Source: Siderastrea siderea (taxonomy: Eukaryota; Cnidaria; Anthozoa; Scleractinia; Rhizangiidae). From it: DNA of 64,000 nucleotides. Numbering within the stretch: the stretch's first letter is position 1; each line of letters opens with the position of its first letter. Position numbers and translations under genes: made by a program. The notes beneath the pieces are model-generated. The model was not told where the DNA came from and did not search any database. It saw nothing but the letters and a program-made list of their open reading frames with translations. Positions 45,166-59,500 of the stretch are shown here, in pieces. The stretch lies in NCBI GenBank assembly GCA_964030785.1, contig OZ034969.1, positions 29,957,401 to 30,021,400 on the forward strand. The letters run 5' to 3'.

Positions 45166-47064
45166 AATGGTTAAAATCTACACCCTGTTTTAAACCAACC
45201 GGGCTCAAAAACAATACCCTTGCAGTCTCGCATGTCTGAAGGCTTACATAAGTGAGTACTTCTGAGGAAGAACAGTAAGACTATTCAATTACGAAGATAA
45301 CTAATGTTGTGAAAGCTACAAATCACCTACGCCGGTCTGCATGGGCGCGAAGTCAAGAACCAAAATAAACTTTATACAGTAGACATTACGACTGCAGCGT
45401 AACGTATTTCGGAACAAGTTGGTAGACCCAAAATTGCCCGAATAAAGTTAAAAGTAATAACATTGTTATGTTTGTTTAACAACAAAAATATTGGAAACAG
45501 TTACTAGCTTGTTTGTTCAGGGAAGTAAATCGAGTGAATAATTCATTACAATAAAGCGGCAAGAGTTCAGAATTCAAATGAATATTGTTTGTCTTTTGTT
45601 GTAATTAAAGATAAAAGATGTTCTAGAGTTGCGATGGTAACTGCAATTAATATTTTGGAAGCTTTGCTTTTTCAAACTTGCTTTGTTTTTAACTGTCTTA
45701 CATTTCATGTTTTTGCACTAGATTTCACTGATGGTACTGCCATTAGAACGTCAAGAAATTTTTTAAAACATTCAACGAGTTTTGAGTGGCAACTGAGTAC
45801 GAAACCTTAATGAAAAGATCGGTTAGGAAATGACAAAAACAAATGGTACAGAAAAATGCTGAGTGAACTCAGTTTAATCCTTTAAGTCCCAATAGTGACA
45901 AGCATCTAATTTCTCCTTACAGTATTACTAGTTGTTCAAACATACAGGTTATGAGAATAAAGAAATCGAAGACAATTATCAAATGTTTTGCTTTTTGATC
46001 AAATTCTCCCAACTAGTAACATAAGAAATATAAGGAGAATACTGAGGAGAATATGGATGTTAATATTGGGCGTTAGAAGGTTACGAAATAGCATATGTCC
46101 TCGATTACGTGCCCTCGGCATCCATCAGCTAAGCGCCCCTGTGTAGTGAAACCTGAAGTGAACGCCAACCCCCGGCTCCCCATTAAAAAAACTGTCAGAA
46201 TGAAGGAAGAAAAGGTGGGAGTTACAACAGATGTATCGCCAAGCACAATGACTTGTCTAAACCTAAGGTTGATTGATTGAAATTAAAAAAAGGAAATCTT
46301 GAAGTTTGAAATAAGCACTTGGGATGCCTGTTCGAGGAAGTTGTTTAAGAAAAGGATTGAAAAACAGACAAACACGAAATAATTTAAATCGTAATCACCT
46401 TTGACGTGCACGAAAACCGATTGTCGTAATACTAACCGATTTGAAACGAAAAATATAACAACGCGACAAAACAATGAATTTACCACGGACTCTATAACGA
46501 ATCACGCGTTCATATTGAGTTATGACGTTACGTGGAACTACATCTGTCCGTCAATCAGTTGTCATTGAAATGGCTTCGACGTCACGGCACGGTGGGAAGC
46601 ATTCATATCAATTTTGAAAAGTGGTTAATAAAATAGAGCAACAAGTACCCGGTAATTGCCTGAACTATTCAATGACTGATCTATTCACACTAAAACCCAT
46701 CGTGGGAAGATTGAAGATTTCAGAAAGGAGACACCCACTTCGCCGCAGTTTAAAACCACGATAAAAGTAAAAGCAACAAGCGTGGGCATCAAAACTTGTT
46801 TAACTGCTGCTGATATGACACGTTAATTGAAATGGCTTTTCAACTCACTTCCCAGAACCACAAAGCTGAAACTATTTTGAAATTCACGTGATTTTCCTTT
46901 GTGCAAAACACACGTCATCTCATCTCATTCTACACCATTCGTCTTCTATGTAGAACAAAAGAGAATCTAAACCTTTTGGCTCATAAATCGACAAACTGAA
47001 GCAACGTAACGTTATCAAATACAGCTCAGACCACTGAGTTTTGAAAAAAGTGGAAGTTACTTAC

Positions 47065-47336
47065 AGGCCTCGAATCAACGACTTCTTAGACTAAAGTCGA
47101 GTTTTTTGACAAATCCAGCCAAAAAATAGAAACCAATTAAGTTGTAAAAAGTTAAAAAAAAAAAAGAAAAAAGGGAAAAAACAGTATTGTATGAAGAATC
47201 GGAAAAATTTTCGCTTGAAAGCACTGAACTTTTACTTTGCACAACTTAATTGGTTTTAATTTCTTTATTATTATTTTTTTGGCTAGATTTGTCAAAATCT
47301 TCGACTTTAGTCTAAGAAGTCGTTGATTCGAGGCCT
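47065..47336. mobile_element. 272-bp MITE with long near-perfect TIRs
   Basis: AGGCCTCGAATCAACGACTT then CTTAGACTAAAGTCGA pairs with the right end; further inward AACCAATTAAGTTGT pairs with ACAACTTAATTGGTT. The centre has an A-rich tract. No target duplication found. Confidence 0.8.
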
Positions 47337-48040
47337 TTTATTTGTCCCATGCTCCTGACAAACTGAATATTCCATCTTTCCTGATGTCTTTTCCGAGCTT
47401 AAAATTCACCATCTTTCTAATTTATCACCCACAGGGCACTTAAGACGTCGTTATCTTAGCAGTATGCAGGACGCGTCTCACCACGAACTCAGAGAATATG
47501 ACCTATGCTCGCCACGAGTCACCCGGTAACTAAGCCATCGACATATTACAAAAACCTGGCAACATCATGGAAACAAGGAACAAGTTGGAAAGGAAAAACA
47601 GAAAATTTAGATACAAGCGAGAGACACTGAAGAAAATTCTATGTTAAATTAACCCAAAACGTCAAGAGTGAATCCAACAAGAATTTATTTCAAACAAACG
47701 AGTAAGTTAATTACAAGTTACAACCGTGCATAAAACGTTGGCTTTTTAAACAACAGAGTTCTTCTGTCGAAGGCACTATCGTGTGATAGGTTGCCCGAGG
47801 AAATTTGATGTTCACAACAAATATTAGCCCGAGAACGTAGTTCGACGGCTTATATGAAGTTTGGACATCAAATTTCCGGGGGAACCTACCACACATAGGG
47901 CCTGAGACAGACGGATTCTATTGGTTTTATTGTACAACGCTACGTTTTGAGCGAAAATCGCCAAAAACGGGCACTATGCGCTGATAGGCGCCCGCTGAGG
48001 AGAGACACTATTAATGGGAGCACGCCAAAATTTAGCGTTA

Positions 48041-48915
48041 TGCAGGGTTCAATTCTACCTGTTACCATCCCCCCCCGGGCACACCCCCGGGGATTTGCAA
48101 TTTTTTCTTACTTGGCGGTCTATTCCCCACCCCCGGGCACGCAGAAAGAGACAATTCCCCACCCCCGGGACTCCTCATCGACCAAAATTGATTTCCGTAC
48201 AATAGCACAACCACACGTTTTGACAAGAACTTAAACGCTTTTCTAGAGTTTACTGAACGAAGGATATTACATAGTATTCAAAAACATGGACACTACATTG
48301 AAAAAGAAAACTGAAGAAAATTGTCTAACTGCACTGGCATTCTGCTGGCGAGTAAAGAAATGCTCTTCACCGCGTGTTTTATTAGCACATGCACAAAAGA
48401 GGTCCGGTGAGCAAATTGATAACAGCATTTTTAAATGGTTTTTCTTAGCTTGTTTCACAAGAACACTGGACTGAGATCTCTGATTAATATAAAGCCGTTC
48501 ATCTGTTCCATACAAATACGCTGAAGAAATATTTCTATGTTTGTGATGAACGCCATCCATTCGAGTACGCATCAAACGCACCTTCGTTTAACAATTTATA
48601 ATAAACGTGCCTTTGAATACAGATTTTAATTTCGAGAGATTATTCTTCTCCAACCAGTCTGCTACAAATTCTAGAGATTTTCCTTAGAAACAGGCAGTCT
48701 TCTCTACGCGGTCCGGCGCCATTGTGTCAACTGAGAAGTGATAAGCTAGTGACGTGCTTCACAAGAAAAACGAGAAGTTATTTTCGATTTGCCCCGCCCC
48801 CCTACCCCCGGGACAAAACCGCTTCAAACAATTCCCCACCCCCGGGCCCGAAGGGCTGGACTTTTCCCGGGGGTTGCCCGGGGGGGGATGGTAACAGGTA
48901 AAATTGAACCATGCA
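48041..48915. mobile_element. Harbinger-like non-autonomous element, 875 bp, TTA duplication
   Basis: Ends TGCAGGGTTCAATTCTACCT and complement GGTAAAATTGAACCATGCA, followed inward by CCCCCCCCGGGCA / TGCCCGGGGGGGG blocks. TTA lies directly outside both ends (48038-48040 and 48916-48918), the 3-bp TWA duplication of PIF/Harbinger elements. Multiple CCCCGGG-type subterminal repeats; no transposase. Confidence 0.75.
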
Positions 48916-50522
48916 TTATACGATAATTTATGATATAGTTCTACTAAAAAAATTGTTGCATCCATTCAACCGTGTTTAGAATAGACACAACTACCTTGTT
49001 TCCTGGGCAACGCGCAAAAAATGCACCAGTTCTTATTAATTCGCACACTTTCGTGAGATCAGTATTTGAGGATAGCCACAAAAAACAACATAACTTCTCT
49101 TGCGCTCGAGTTGGTTACATACAGCTATCTTCCAGTTCTGTATTGTTAATGATGACTCGATCTCACGAACGTAGGCGAATTAATTACATGCGGTCAATAG
49201 TAGGCAAGGATAAATTCTGCTCGTAAAGTGGCAAAACCTGATCAAAACTCTGCTCAGGCAACAAACGTCTGCTGGAATTCTCCGTACAATACTGTAATAC
49301 CCAAGGGTGATATCGCCAGCTTTGGGCTGACTGTGCATTTTTTGTAATGCCGCTGAGGTAGGTCATACGGGCGCGTTTATGCTAAAGCCAGGCGGGATGT
49401 GAACACATTGCTAATGTATGTAAGTAATTTGAATTTGTCTAATTCTTTTTTCAATTTTTCTTTCAAGTGTTATGTATGTCTTTTGTGTCACTGATTTTTT
49501 CCGTTTTTTGCTGTAATTATGCTCGAAAAAGCCTGTTCTGCCGGCAGATTGCCCACTGCCGTTGGTAGTGAATTAAGTTCGAAATTCTGCCGGCAGAATT
49601 TATCCAAGCCAAAGTGGTGACAGTTTTGCGCGTCGCGATATAAAGAAGAGTGTAACTTGTAATTCGCTCCTCTGCAGAGGTTCGGGAATTTGGGAAGACG
49701 ACTCCACTGAAAGTGTGGTGAGTGAAGACACTCACCTCAGAGGACTTCCACGTCTCCAAACCGCATGTCCCTTTCAGCCTCTGCGGAGGAAGACCTTTTA
49801 CATTTTGAGGTAAAAAAAAGTCATACTTGACGCTCTAATGAAACTTAGACAAAAAAGATGTGAAAACGTAAACAACGGTGACAGCAAAACTGTTTAAAGA
49901 CGAAATTCAAACATATAACATCCACTGGTAATCTGCCACAATGACTAGACGAACGAATAACAATGAACTATTTTTGAGCTTCGAACTCTCTTTACTGCGC
50001 GGTCAAGACCATCCACATTTAAAAGAATACGAACTCTTAAATAAAACGCTGAGATGTGCAAAACCTTGGCACTTAGACTGCGCTGGACGCTCACAAGTAA
50101 AAAATCAGCGTTCAAATCATAGTGTGGTAGTCAGAAAAACAAGCTCAAATTTCTGAGAGTCAAACTTCAGATGTACGCTCGTGAAACTTAGTCTACCACA
50201 AAAATCTTAAAATCCTTCCATGTACTAAGGAGCTGGCACGACGGTCATTTATATGCTACGTAGAACTTTTCCTAAGAAGAAACAATCGCCATCTCTATAA
50301 ATGTAACTTTTTAAAAGACGAATGTCTGTATTAATAGTACTCTTCGTACTTTTTTTTGCATAACACGCCCAAACGCAAGTCAGACGCACAAAACCGCGTG
50401 CAATGCAAAAGAGTATGAACAATGTTTATATTACTCTTCATACCTCAAACCTCGTTGGATGTCATGAACGCGTTTAAACCTCGTGTCAAACGCACAAAAA
50501 CCGTGTCCAAGCCGCAGTGTAG

Positions 50523-53500
50523 TTAAACAAGACCCAGAGCTTTGAGTGCTACGTTGGCGGCGGTTTGTTCTGATCCCTTCTTGGTGTTACAGCCGTTGCT
50601 AGTGTAGGACGCTCCCGCTACATGCACAGTACACGTGAATACACCGTTTTCGCGATGGCTCGAGTACACTGGCAGGGAAAGTTTGTTCTTTTGGCAGTAC
50701 TCTTGAAGCGAGTTTTTGTGCGAGGTAAAGTTGGTCTGCGGTTTTGCTGCGGTCGCTGGCACCGTTGGTTGAGATGCAGCTGTGGTAATCTTCTCGACTA
50801 TCGGTGTAGAAAAATGCTGGACTGCAGGAGTAGAAGTCGTTTGTGCTGTCGGTGTGGGAATTTTTGGAGCTGTAGGAGTTGAAACCTGTTGGGCTGTAGG
50901 CGTAGAAACTGTAGGCAATGGCATCTGACTGACTGCAACAGTTGCTACAAATCAACAAGTAATAAATATTAGAGTGGTTTTTGAATGACTGTCAAAGAAA
51001 AGTAACCACTGTCATCCTCAGCCTCGTTCCCAGTCGTTCTCGGCGCGTAATCAAATGTGACGTCACCCGACGAGTACGGCCCGAAAATTCACGCTCGGTT
51101 TCGGGCCTCCCTCAGTCACTCGATGGCGCATAAACGCCTGGGGACGAGGCTGTGTCATCCCACCTAAACCAATCACAACAAAGCAAGCAGATATTCAATG
51201 ACTTAGTAAGGTCATAACAATTAAAGAAATGATCAAAGAGGAACTTGCCTAGATTTTAAAACAAGTTCTCCCAACTACTACTCAACAAAATGTATGAAGA
51301 CTAGTAAGGAGAATATGGCAACGACAACCAGCCAGTTTCAAGCGCTGGAAATCGTGAATTTGATTTAGCTTCCGATTAGTTCAACTCGAGGAAACTCTGT
51401 CCTGAATGGTTATAACAAGTTGTTCAAGTTTTTAAATCATTTACAGAGATCAACGGACGTAAATTGAACCAAGGGAAAAAACACAATCACTGCAAAATTT
51501 ACTGGACGACTGCTTACATGTACATCACTTCGGAACAATTCTACTCTTTGTCTTTCTATTCTGCAGACGCAAATCTCAACTTTTCTGTTTTGATGACACT
51601 ACTTTACTCAGCTATCTGCAGCGAATCACCCTTATTGGGTATTTGCGAATGACCAGATTTGATAGTAGCTCTAAGATCGGTTTGCGTTCTTTGTCACAAT
51701 CGTTAGCCAAAATTGACTTCTTTCATCAGCAAACAACCCACAGATACAATAATATGTTTTACTTGCCTTCACGACAGAGAGTTTATTTGCCGGAAAGACG
51801 CGAACCAAAACGAAGACAATACGCTTACATAACTGCACTCGTTTTTGGTACGTATCTGCACTCTGAAATGTTACGTAATATACTAAGAACATATCTTGCA
51901 TAGCAAAAAAATTTGATCAAAGGAAATAAATTATTACAAAATTGTAAACCGCAAGAATTTTCCAAGTACAATAACAAGTGTAATAAACAACTAATTTTCT
52001 AGCATACCGGACCTAGGCGTATACCACTAAGCCTGAAGTTTGGGGGGAGTTGTATATCTGGTGGATTAGCAATAACGCCGATTTTGTGGGTTTTAGGCGG
52101 ACAAATTTGTGCGATTTAGAGAAAGTTTTGTTTTCATTTTTGGTGGGATAAACAAGTGAGACTCCTAGAGGAACACCAGCATCTAAAAAGAGTAATAACT
52201 GATATTTACGAGACAGCGTAAACGAGTTCAATATTGAACCGAAAGTTTTGAGTTTGTTCAGAAAAGCCAATCTGAAGTTGCTAGACAAATGATATTGCTA
52301 TTCCATTACATCAAATTTTTAATTTTCATGGCGGCAAACGTTTTTGCAAGGAAGTATTTTTTTTGCAATTAATGTTCAATTCGTAAAAAAAATGATTATC
52401 GAAAATTTAATATCCTTCAAACCTGCATGCCATGCGGTGAATTAAAAATTGTATCCATCGTGGATACAGCATTTTTGGAGGTCAGAGATTATGAAACATA
52501 TATACTTCTTGTCAGACAGAAAAGTATTATTTTTAAAAGGTCAGGTCTCAAATATTTCAAGCTGGATTAAGATAATATGTACAGGATCAGTATCAACGTT
52601 AAATTCCATTTTAAAGAAAAAAGCAAATGTTAGAAATTGTACACCGCTAATTTTTTCCTAATGCCAAGAAGAAAAACAGTATAGATCCCCGCCGTACGAA
52701 CATAGCTTCTAGTTAGGAAGACCACGTTTATATTATGGACAGGAATAGGCCTCCCAGCAAATTTAAAAACAAAAAAAAACAGCAGAATTGCTGAAGATAT
52801 ATATCCTGCTGTAAAGGACTCTTGCTACTACTGACATCAGACCTTGGTCCCGAAGGTACAGGTGTACGTGATTGAATGTATTAAAAGACGTGGACGTATA
52901 AAACCCAAAGATGAATGCATCCTGGTTCTGGCAGTTATTTAGAGGTCTGTGATGATACAAAATAAATATTTGCAGAGTTAGGGTCCTGGGTGTCTTTAAG
53001 GGATCACACTAATAACCTTATGTGGAATTAGTACCAACGGTAAATCCCATGTAATACGTAATCAAAACATTTTTAGCTTAATTCTAGACTTTGAGTCCCA
53101 GAAAGAAAGACTAAGTTAGAACCTTCCTTCCGATATCCTAACCCCGTTTCAGACCATAATATACGCTTTTTCATCCCTAAAGGCGCTGTTACACGTGAAC
53201 CTGTCTTCAATAAAATCGAAAACTAAGAGAAAACTTTTAAAATTGATTCAGGGTTAAAATGTCTGGAGAAAGAGGCGTGTCACAAAATGTCGATTATACA
53301 CAGGTTATACCTTCATTTATCTGGTAATGTAACATGCACTTAATACAATATTAGACTTTCAACACGTTCTCCTGGAAGAAAATACTCAAATGCGGCCATT
53401 CAAACGAAAGCTACTGAACAGTACTTTCACATGGTGCCGTTTGTCACGCTGTATAAGGTAGTTCTAACTTTTGAGTTTGCGGATGACATACTAAAGTGTG

Positions 53501-56500
53501 ACCACTCAAATCAAAGATACTGAACAGTACTTTCATATGGTGCCGTTTGTCACGCTGTACAATGTGTTTCTAACGTTTTAGTTTGCAGATGACATACTAA
53601 AGCGTGATAATTCAAATGAAAACTACTCAGGGACAGTAATTGTTTTTCGAAATGCTACCTATTCGAACCATACGTAACTCTCTCTTCCGTAGAGGCCTCT
53701 TACACTGCACGCTAGGGAAAAAGCGCGCGGGCTTCCCAGCAGGACGTCTACGAAGAAAGGCTTGAATTTCACATCTCAATTCTCTGCCACAAAATGAATT
53801 TCTCATCTTTAATAAGGGCAAGGTGAGTGTGGCACTTGCAAAGAACGGAAAACAAAGTTGCTTGTCGCGCGACACCCACGAAATTTAACAATGATTTCCA
53901 TTGTTCAGTTTCACTTAGTTGCAAACACGTCTAAACTTGCCAGTATTCACAAGTAGACAAAACATTTCCAGATGACGGTTCAGACAGTGTCTCAGACGCT
54001 GTTTCAGTCAATAAAGGCAACGTGCCAGTTCAATTAACACTCTCACTCCCACTGCGGTTTCAAGTTGCAAGTTTACCAAAAATTAATGCCTACTTTCCTA
54101 GCCTGCAAAAAGCTAGAGCGCCTCTCATCCGTTCCAGCCTTTAAGGGCGCTAGGCGGAACTGGGAGCGACACGTGGGGTATTTTAATACAGGCTTTCGCT
54201 TCCTATTCCACATTTACTTCTCATGTATCATCTGCCTGGCTAACCTATTGTCTGTAAAAACTTTAAGCCGTCTAGTATTTCGCAAGTGTGAAACTACTGC
54301 ACACAGGCTGTGAGCTGTAACAAAGCATCTCATGTAGTTTCCTGAAATTCGAGGAACCTCTGGGTTTATACAAATGTCTTATTTGGAAACATTACAAATG
54401 TAAGATTCGTGTTTCCCAATTCAGTCTTCTGAAAATAAAAAACAAAAACCCGACTGGTTTCACAGACCACAAGGCAAACGCAACAACTGTATGAACTGCA
54501 CTAACACCTTTTTCTTATTGCAGACAAAATATGTGAATTTTCAAAGCCAATTGCACGCATAATCTGTTCCCCCTTTTGAGCCAAAATTGCACAGAATAAA
54601 TTCTATTTTAAAGCATAAATGGAAAAAATATGAACCGTGGAACAGAAGAACTAATGGCCCAAACGTCTTCAAATAAAAAATCATCAGTTCTTACAAAAAC
54701 ACATACATGTACAGTCATCTTTGGAGGAACTTAAGGATCAAGGAACTTAAGAGTTATTTTATAGTCCTTGCAAAGGTACTACTATGAGGTCAAGAAAATA
54801 AGGGGCTGTTTACATGGAGCTAGGAAGAACCCAGCGCTAGGAAGATCCTAGAAGGCGAATCATCCTAGCGCCATACGTTTTCTGTATTCAGTTTACATGC
54901 AAAATGTTGTACTTGGCCCTAGCGCTAGGATCTTTCTAGCACTAGGATCTTCCTAGCTGAGAGATAGGAAGATCCTAGTGCTAGGAAGATCCTAGCACCA
55001 TGTAAACTACCTTCGCTCGGAAGATCCTAGTACTGGGGACAGAAAAACAAATATGGCGGCAGCCGGGCGATCAGGTGCTAAAGACCGACAGTTTTATTTG
55101 ATTTCCAGCAACAACCCCGACCGAAATTTTTGCATGTAAACCAAACGAAACTTTGTTTCGCTTTCTAGTATCTTCCTAGTGCTAGGATCTTCCTTCCTCT
55201 ATGTAAACAGCCCGTAATAGTGCACGCAGTGGGGAGCCTGAATGTGTGGTGATCCCAAAAATTGTCTGCATTCTAGGCTAGAAAATAATATGGCATCTGT
55301 AAAACTACTGATAAATACTGTACCTGCAAAGCAGCCATTAGTACGATTATAGTTATTAAAAAATAGAGCGAAAATCAACAAAAAATAAAAGAAAATCAAT
55401 CACTCTAAACCAAACTGAAAGCCTAAAATGCCAACACCCAGCACACCAAAATACCAGTATTTTGCAACTAAAATAAAAGGCAACTCGCTACAACCCTGGG
55501 TAAAACAAGAAAAACAGCTTCAATTGTACTATACTGTAAACTGAGTTATAATTTTTTACAATACGTATTATACAATTTTTCCCCTCATCTGTTGTTGTAT
55601 CAAAAAAAACCAGGTGTATTGCCCAACCAGCATGAATAAAAAGAAGATAGTAGCTAGGTGTTTGGGTGACCAACAATTGCAGAAGCCAAAAGAGACTTGG
55701 ATATAAATTGAGAGTTTTGCAGTCCCAGGGGCTGTTATACATCTCTTGAAGCTGAAAATGTTTGAGAAGATGTTACAGTATGCTTTGGGTGATTTTGAGG
55801 AGTGTTGCTGGTTTAATTTACTCACAAAACAACAGGTGTAAAGATCAGTGCAACATGTAACTTGATACTTACAGCCAATCTCCCTACTATGTGCAGTCCC
55901 AGGTTTATCAAACATGATTCACATGGGGGGGGGAGGGCCTAGACCTATGTCTGGGTATAGGGGTGCCGCTGACTCTGTTTAGGACAAAAAAAGGCCTTAA
56001 AATACAGTTACCTACCCTGTGCAGGACAACACCCTCCATTTTAGTTTCCTGTTTAGGGCAAATGACAAAATGCACACCCTCTTGAGGACAGACATATACC
56101 CTGGTTAGGACAAGGAGGCCAAACACCATGCCCTGTCCAGTGGCATATTCCCGTACAAGCCATATACATGTAAGGGAGACCCCCCTGATTTGCCTGTCGT
56201 GATTTGCCCATGGTCACAGAATGACATTATGAGAAAACACTAACTTTTCCAGATAGAAACAATAACTGAAAACAGGAAGGTTCAAACATGTCCTGTGCCA
56301 TTTTGTGACTATGGGTAAAACATAGTGGGCAAATTATAGCGACCTAATCACACACTGAAAAGCACTGGACTGCACAGCAGTGAAATAAGTGTAATGACCA
56401 CCATGAGTCCTAAAACATAAATGAACCTTACTTGTTAAAGAGGAGGTTGATGCTGTAGACATAGTGGTTGAACTAGATGCTGTGGTTGAATTTTGTGACG

Positions 56501-59500
56501 TTAGCTGCTTGCACTGCTCAACAAAATCTTGGTAACTAGTAGCAGGAGCAGGACACTGATTGAGCATGTGTAGAACAACTTGTGCAGCATTCTGCTCTGA
56601 CTGCTTTTTGGTGGGCTGTGGGCTGTTACTTTGGTAAACTTTCTTGTTGAACACGATAGTGGTGATGAAACCTTTCCCTTGTTTTACAGTGTCGTAAGAC
56701 GGAATGGAGAGACGAAACTTCTGACAGAATTCATTTAGCCTGCTCTTATAAGAGGTCGCCACAGGGGAAGCTGACTCCAGCTTAACCCTCTTGCCGTATG
56801 GATCATGTATTATGCTGTTGTCGATAGCTGGTCTTTTAATTACTGCAACAATGATGTACAGATTTTTATTAGAAAAAAAAAATCTTCAAAGGCCTTGTAA
56901 TGTGTAACTATTTTGTTTTCCATATAAATATATCAATATGTGCATCTGGGAAGAAGAAGCCTGTCCACAAATACTAGTTGCATCATGGTTGAACCAAGGA
57001 GTCTCAGCAGTTTTTCTGATGTGATTATCCAGATGCATTTAGTCCTGAGAAGGATTCAAACTGATGTTTCAACACCTGAGCTTCATCTTCAGAGCCACAT
57101 CATTAGAGTATCATCCACTAATTACTTGAGTCTGAAGATGACTTCACTTGGTCCCAGCCAATGACACCAACAATGGTCCTTCTACAGACTACTCACACCC
57201 GGCCGATCACACTAGATGGAAGGGCTTGCTGGTAAAAGGGCATTAAGTCCCTGTTTTGCTTGGAATCCAAATTCCCTAAAATAGCTCTACTTCAGCATGC
57301 AAGCTGGTTACCATAATTATTTTCCCAATTAAACGCCAGGCCTCAAACAAATGCCTGGTTCAAATAAACACCCAGTCCACACAACCAAATTTTGAATAAA
57401 TGCCCCTGGCATTTATTTGAGGTCTGGCATTTACACCTGTATTTGAAACTGAACCTTTATACTACTGATGCTCATCAAAAATTAGTTATGGCAATTTTAA
57501 AAAGGTTCATCAACCACTACAGTACTTCAGTTCAATTTATGTCGCTCATTATAACTAAAAGAAGTTCATGTAATATAACCTACACTCAACTGAGCACCCA
57601 ATTCTCCCCCTTGTTTTGAATTTTATTGACAACAAACAAAAACAGTGACATTTTACTCCTGCTTTACTTATGCTGTGCAATATTTTGCTATAATTTCAGT
57701 GAACATAAGATATTAGAGACCAAAAAGCAAGGTTATCAAAAATGAAGAAAAATACCCCTTTTTAATTAATAAATGCCAGGCCCTGAATAAATGCCAGGTT
57801 TAAATAAATGCTGGGTCTATGAGATCTTGTTTTAAATAAACGCCCCTGATATGTAAGGATATTGAGTCATTAGTTAAATGGAATCCAAATGAAAAGAAAG
57901 GGGTGAGTTTATGTATGGTTAGAAGGATAGTACAAAAGTTGAAAAAAAAACTATTAAAGGTTAAAATTATTACTATTACCATTGTACGTAATTAATTTAT
58001 TAAGGGCATGGCCCCTGCAATGTAGCACCCCCCAGCTCAAGATGTGTAGACCAAGTCAACGAAATAAAATAAAAAATACATATATGTGTAAATTAAAATA
58101 AACTAAAAACTTAAGAGTCAAAGAGAGCAGCAGGTTGGGAGATGTTGCACAAGAAAAGCTCAAAGGTTTAGTAATGTTTTAGTTTGTCAAAAAAAAAACA
58201 CAACCAAAATTTCGTATAAAACATAAGAAAAAAACAGCAACAGAGGACCCAGTGCTTGGTTGACTACTTTTGTTTTGGTTCAAACAGAGAAAAAAAGAAA
58301 TCAATCATGTTTCACTTGAGCAAAATCATTTTTTAAGAAAAACTAAAAGTAACAGCTACGTCTGCCAATTTACTGCCTTTGAGTCAAACAAAATGACAGA
58401 AGCTGCTTACATAGCAACCCTGGATCCTAGCTAAACTGTAGCAATTAGTTTTCAACAACCAAAATTGGCACTTTCCCTTTTTCCAATGAGCTCTTTTATT
58501 GTACATCAATATCATGTCTCAAAGTAGTTTGCCTAGCCCTTACCTACGGCAGTTTTAACATCAAATGGAACAGTTGAGTCGATCAGTCCAAGACTCAGCA
58601 AAGCTTGGTAAGCCGCACTCTGCTGTGCCTCTTTAGGATCCCCCTGGATTCCGGTACTTTTGAAAGTGTTTCCAGCCACCTCAACCTTAGCTGAGTAACC
58701 ATAGCTGTTTTTCCAAGATTTGTAAGATGGAACAGGCAACTGCTGCTTTTGACAACATTCTTGCAGACTGTTCTTGAATGAAATGAAGTTTAGTTCTCCA
58801 GGAACAGCAGCTGGGGGAAACATAAAAAAAATACATTTAGGCACATTGCTTTGAAAAAGTACAAGCAGTACAGGTGTATAATGACAAACGATTACCAAAA
58901 ACACCAACGTACAATCTGCATTCACGTATAAGTAGATAAGCCAAGCCAGGACTTTTATAGCTCAAATTTTGGATAAAGCGTTTCACAAAGAGATTAAGAA
59001 TGAAGCAATAAGGAAAGCTTAGATCAACTTTTATTCAATGAACATAAGCTCACATTTATGTAAAACTGTGTTTCTATTGATAGTAAAAGGAACCAAAACA
59101 TAAGTTTGAGTGAAATTTTTCAAGCGATTTTTCCTCAGTCTGAAGTTAAGTATAGGGCACCTTTAACACCCTTAAGCCCATGGTGACTATATCTCTTTAG
59201 AACCTGTCTACCCATATTCTTAGATTAAAGTTTTTTCTTTGGTGGAAGTCTGCACATGAACAAAAAAGAAGCATGTTTTCATTTCACTACGGGAGTCATT
59301 TATTAGCTGGCAGCAACAGTGCAAATGGCTTTGTGGTGGAATGGAGTTTCCATGTCTAGTGATCCTCAGTTGTTCCAGAAAGACAACTTGAAATTGCAAA
59401 AAAGATCTGTCAACAATGACAATTTAATAACCTAAACAGCTTTTTTGGAGCTTTAACTTGCAAAAACAGTGACTAGTTCTTGTTCTCTTACTTTCAATAC

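Larger units (their letters stand above)
39706..50522. other. 10.8-kb intergenic repeat-rich interval
   Basis: Between the divergent 5' end of ESRP and the 3' end of the dsRBD gene. It holds two SINE copies, a LINE tail, four MITE-type elements and scattered array units (itemised separately). From 40300 to 42700 I see nothing recognisable: AT-rich DNA, no long frames, no RNA gene. Confidence 0.65.
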
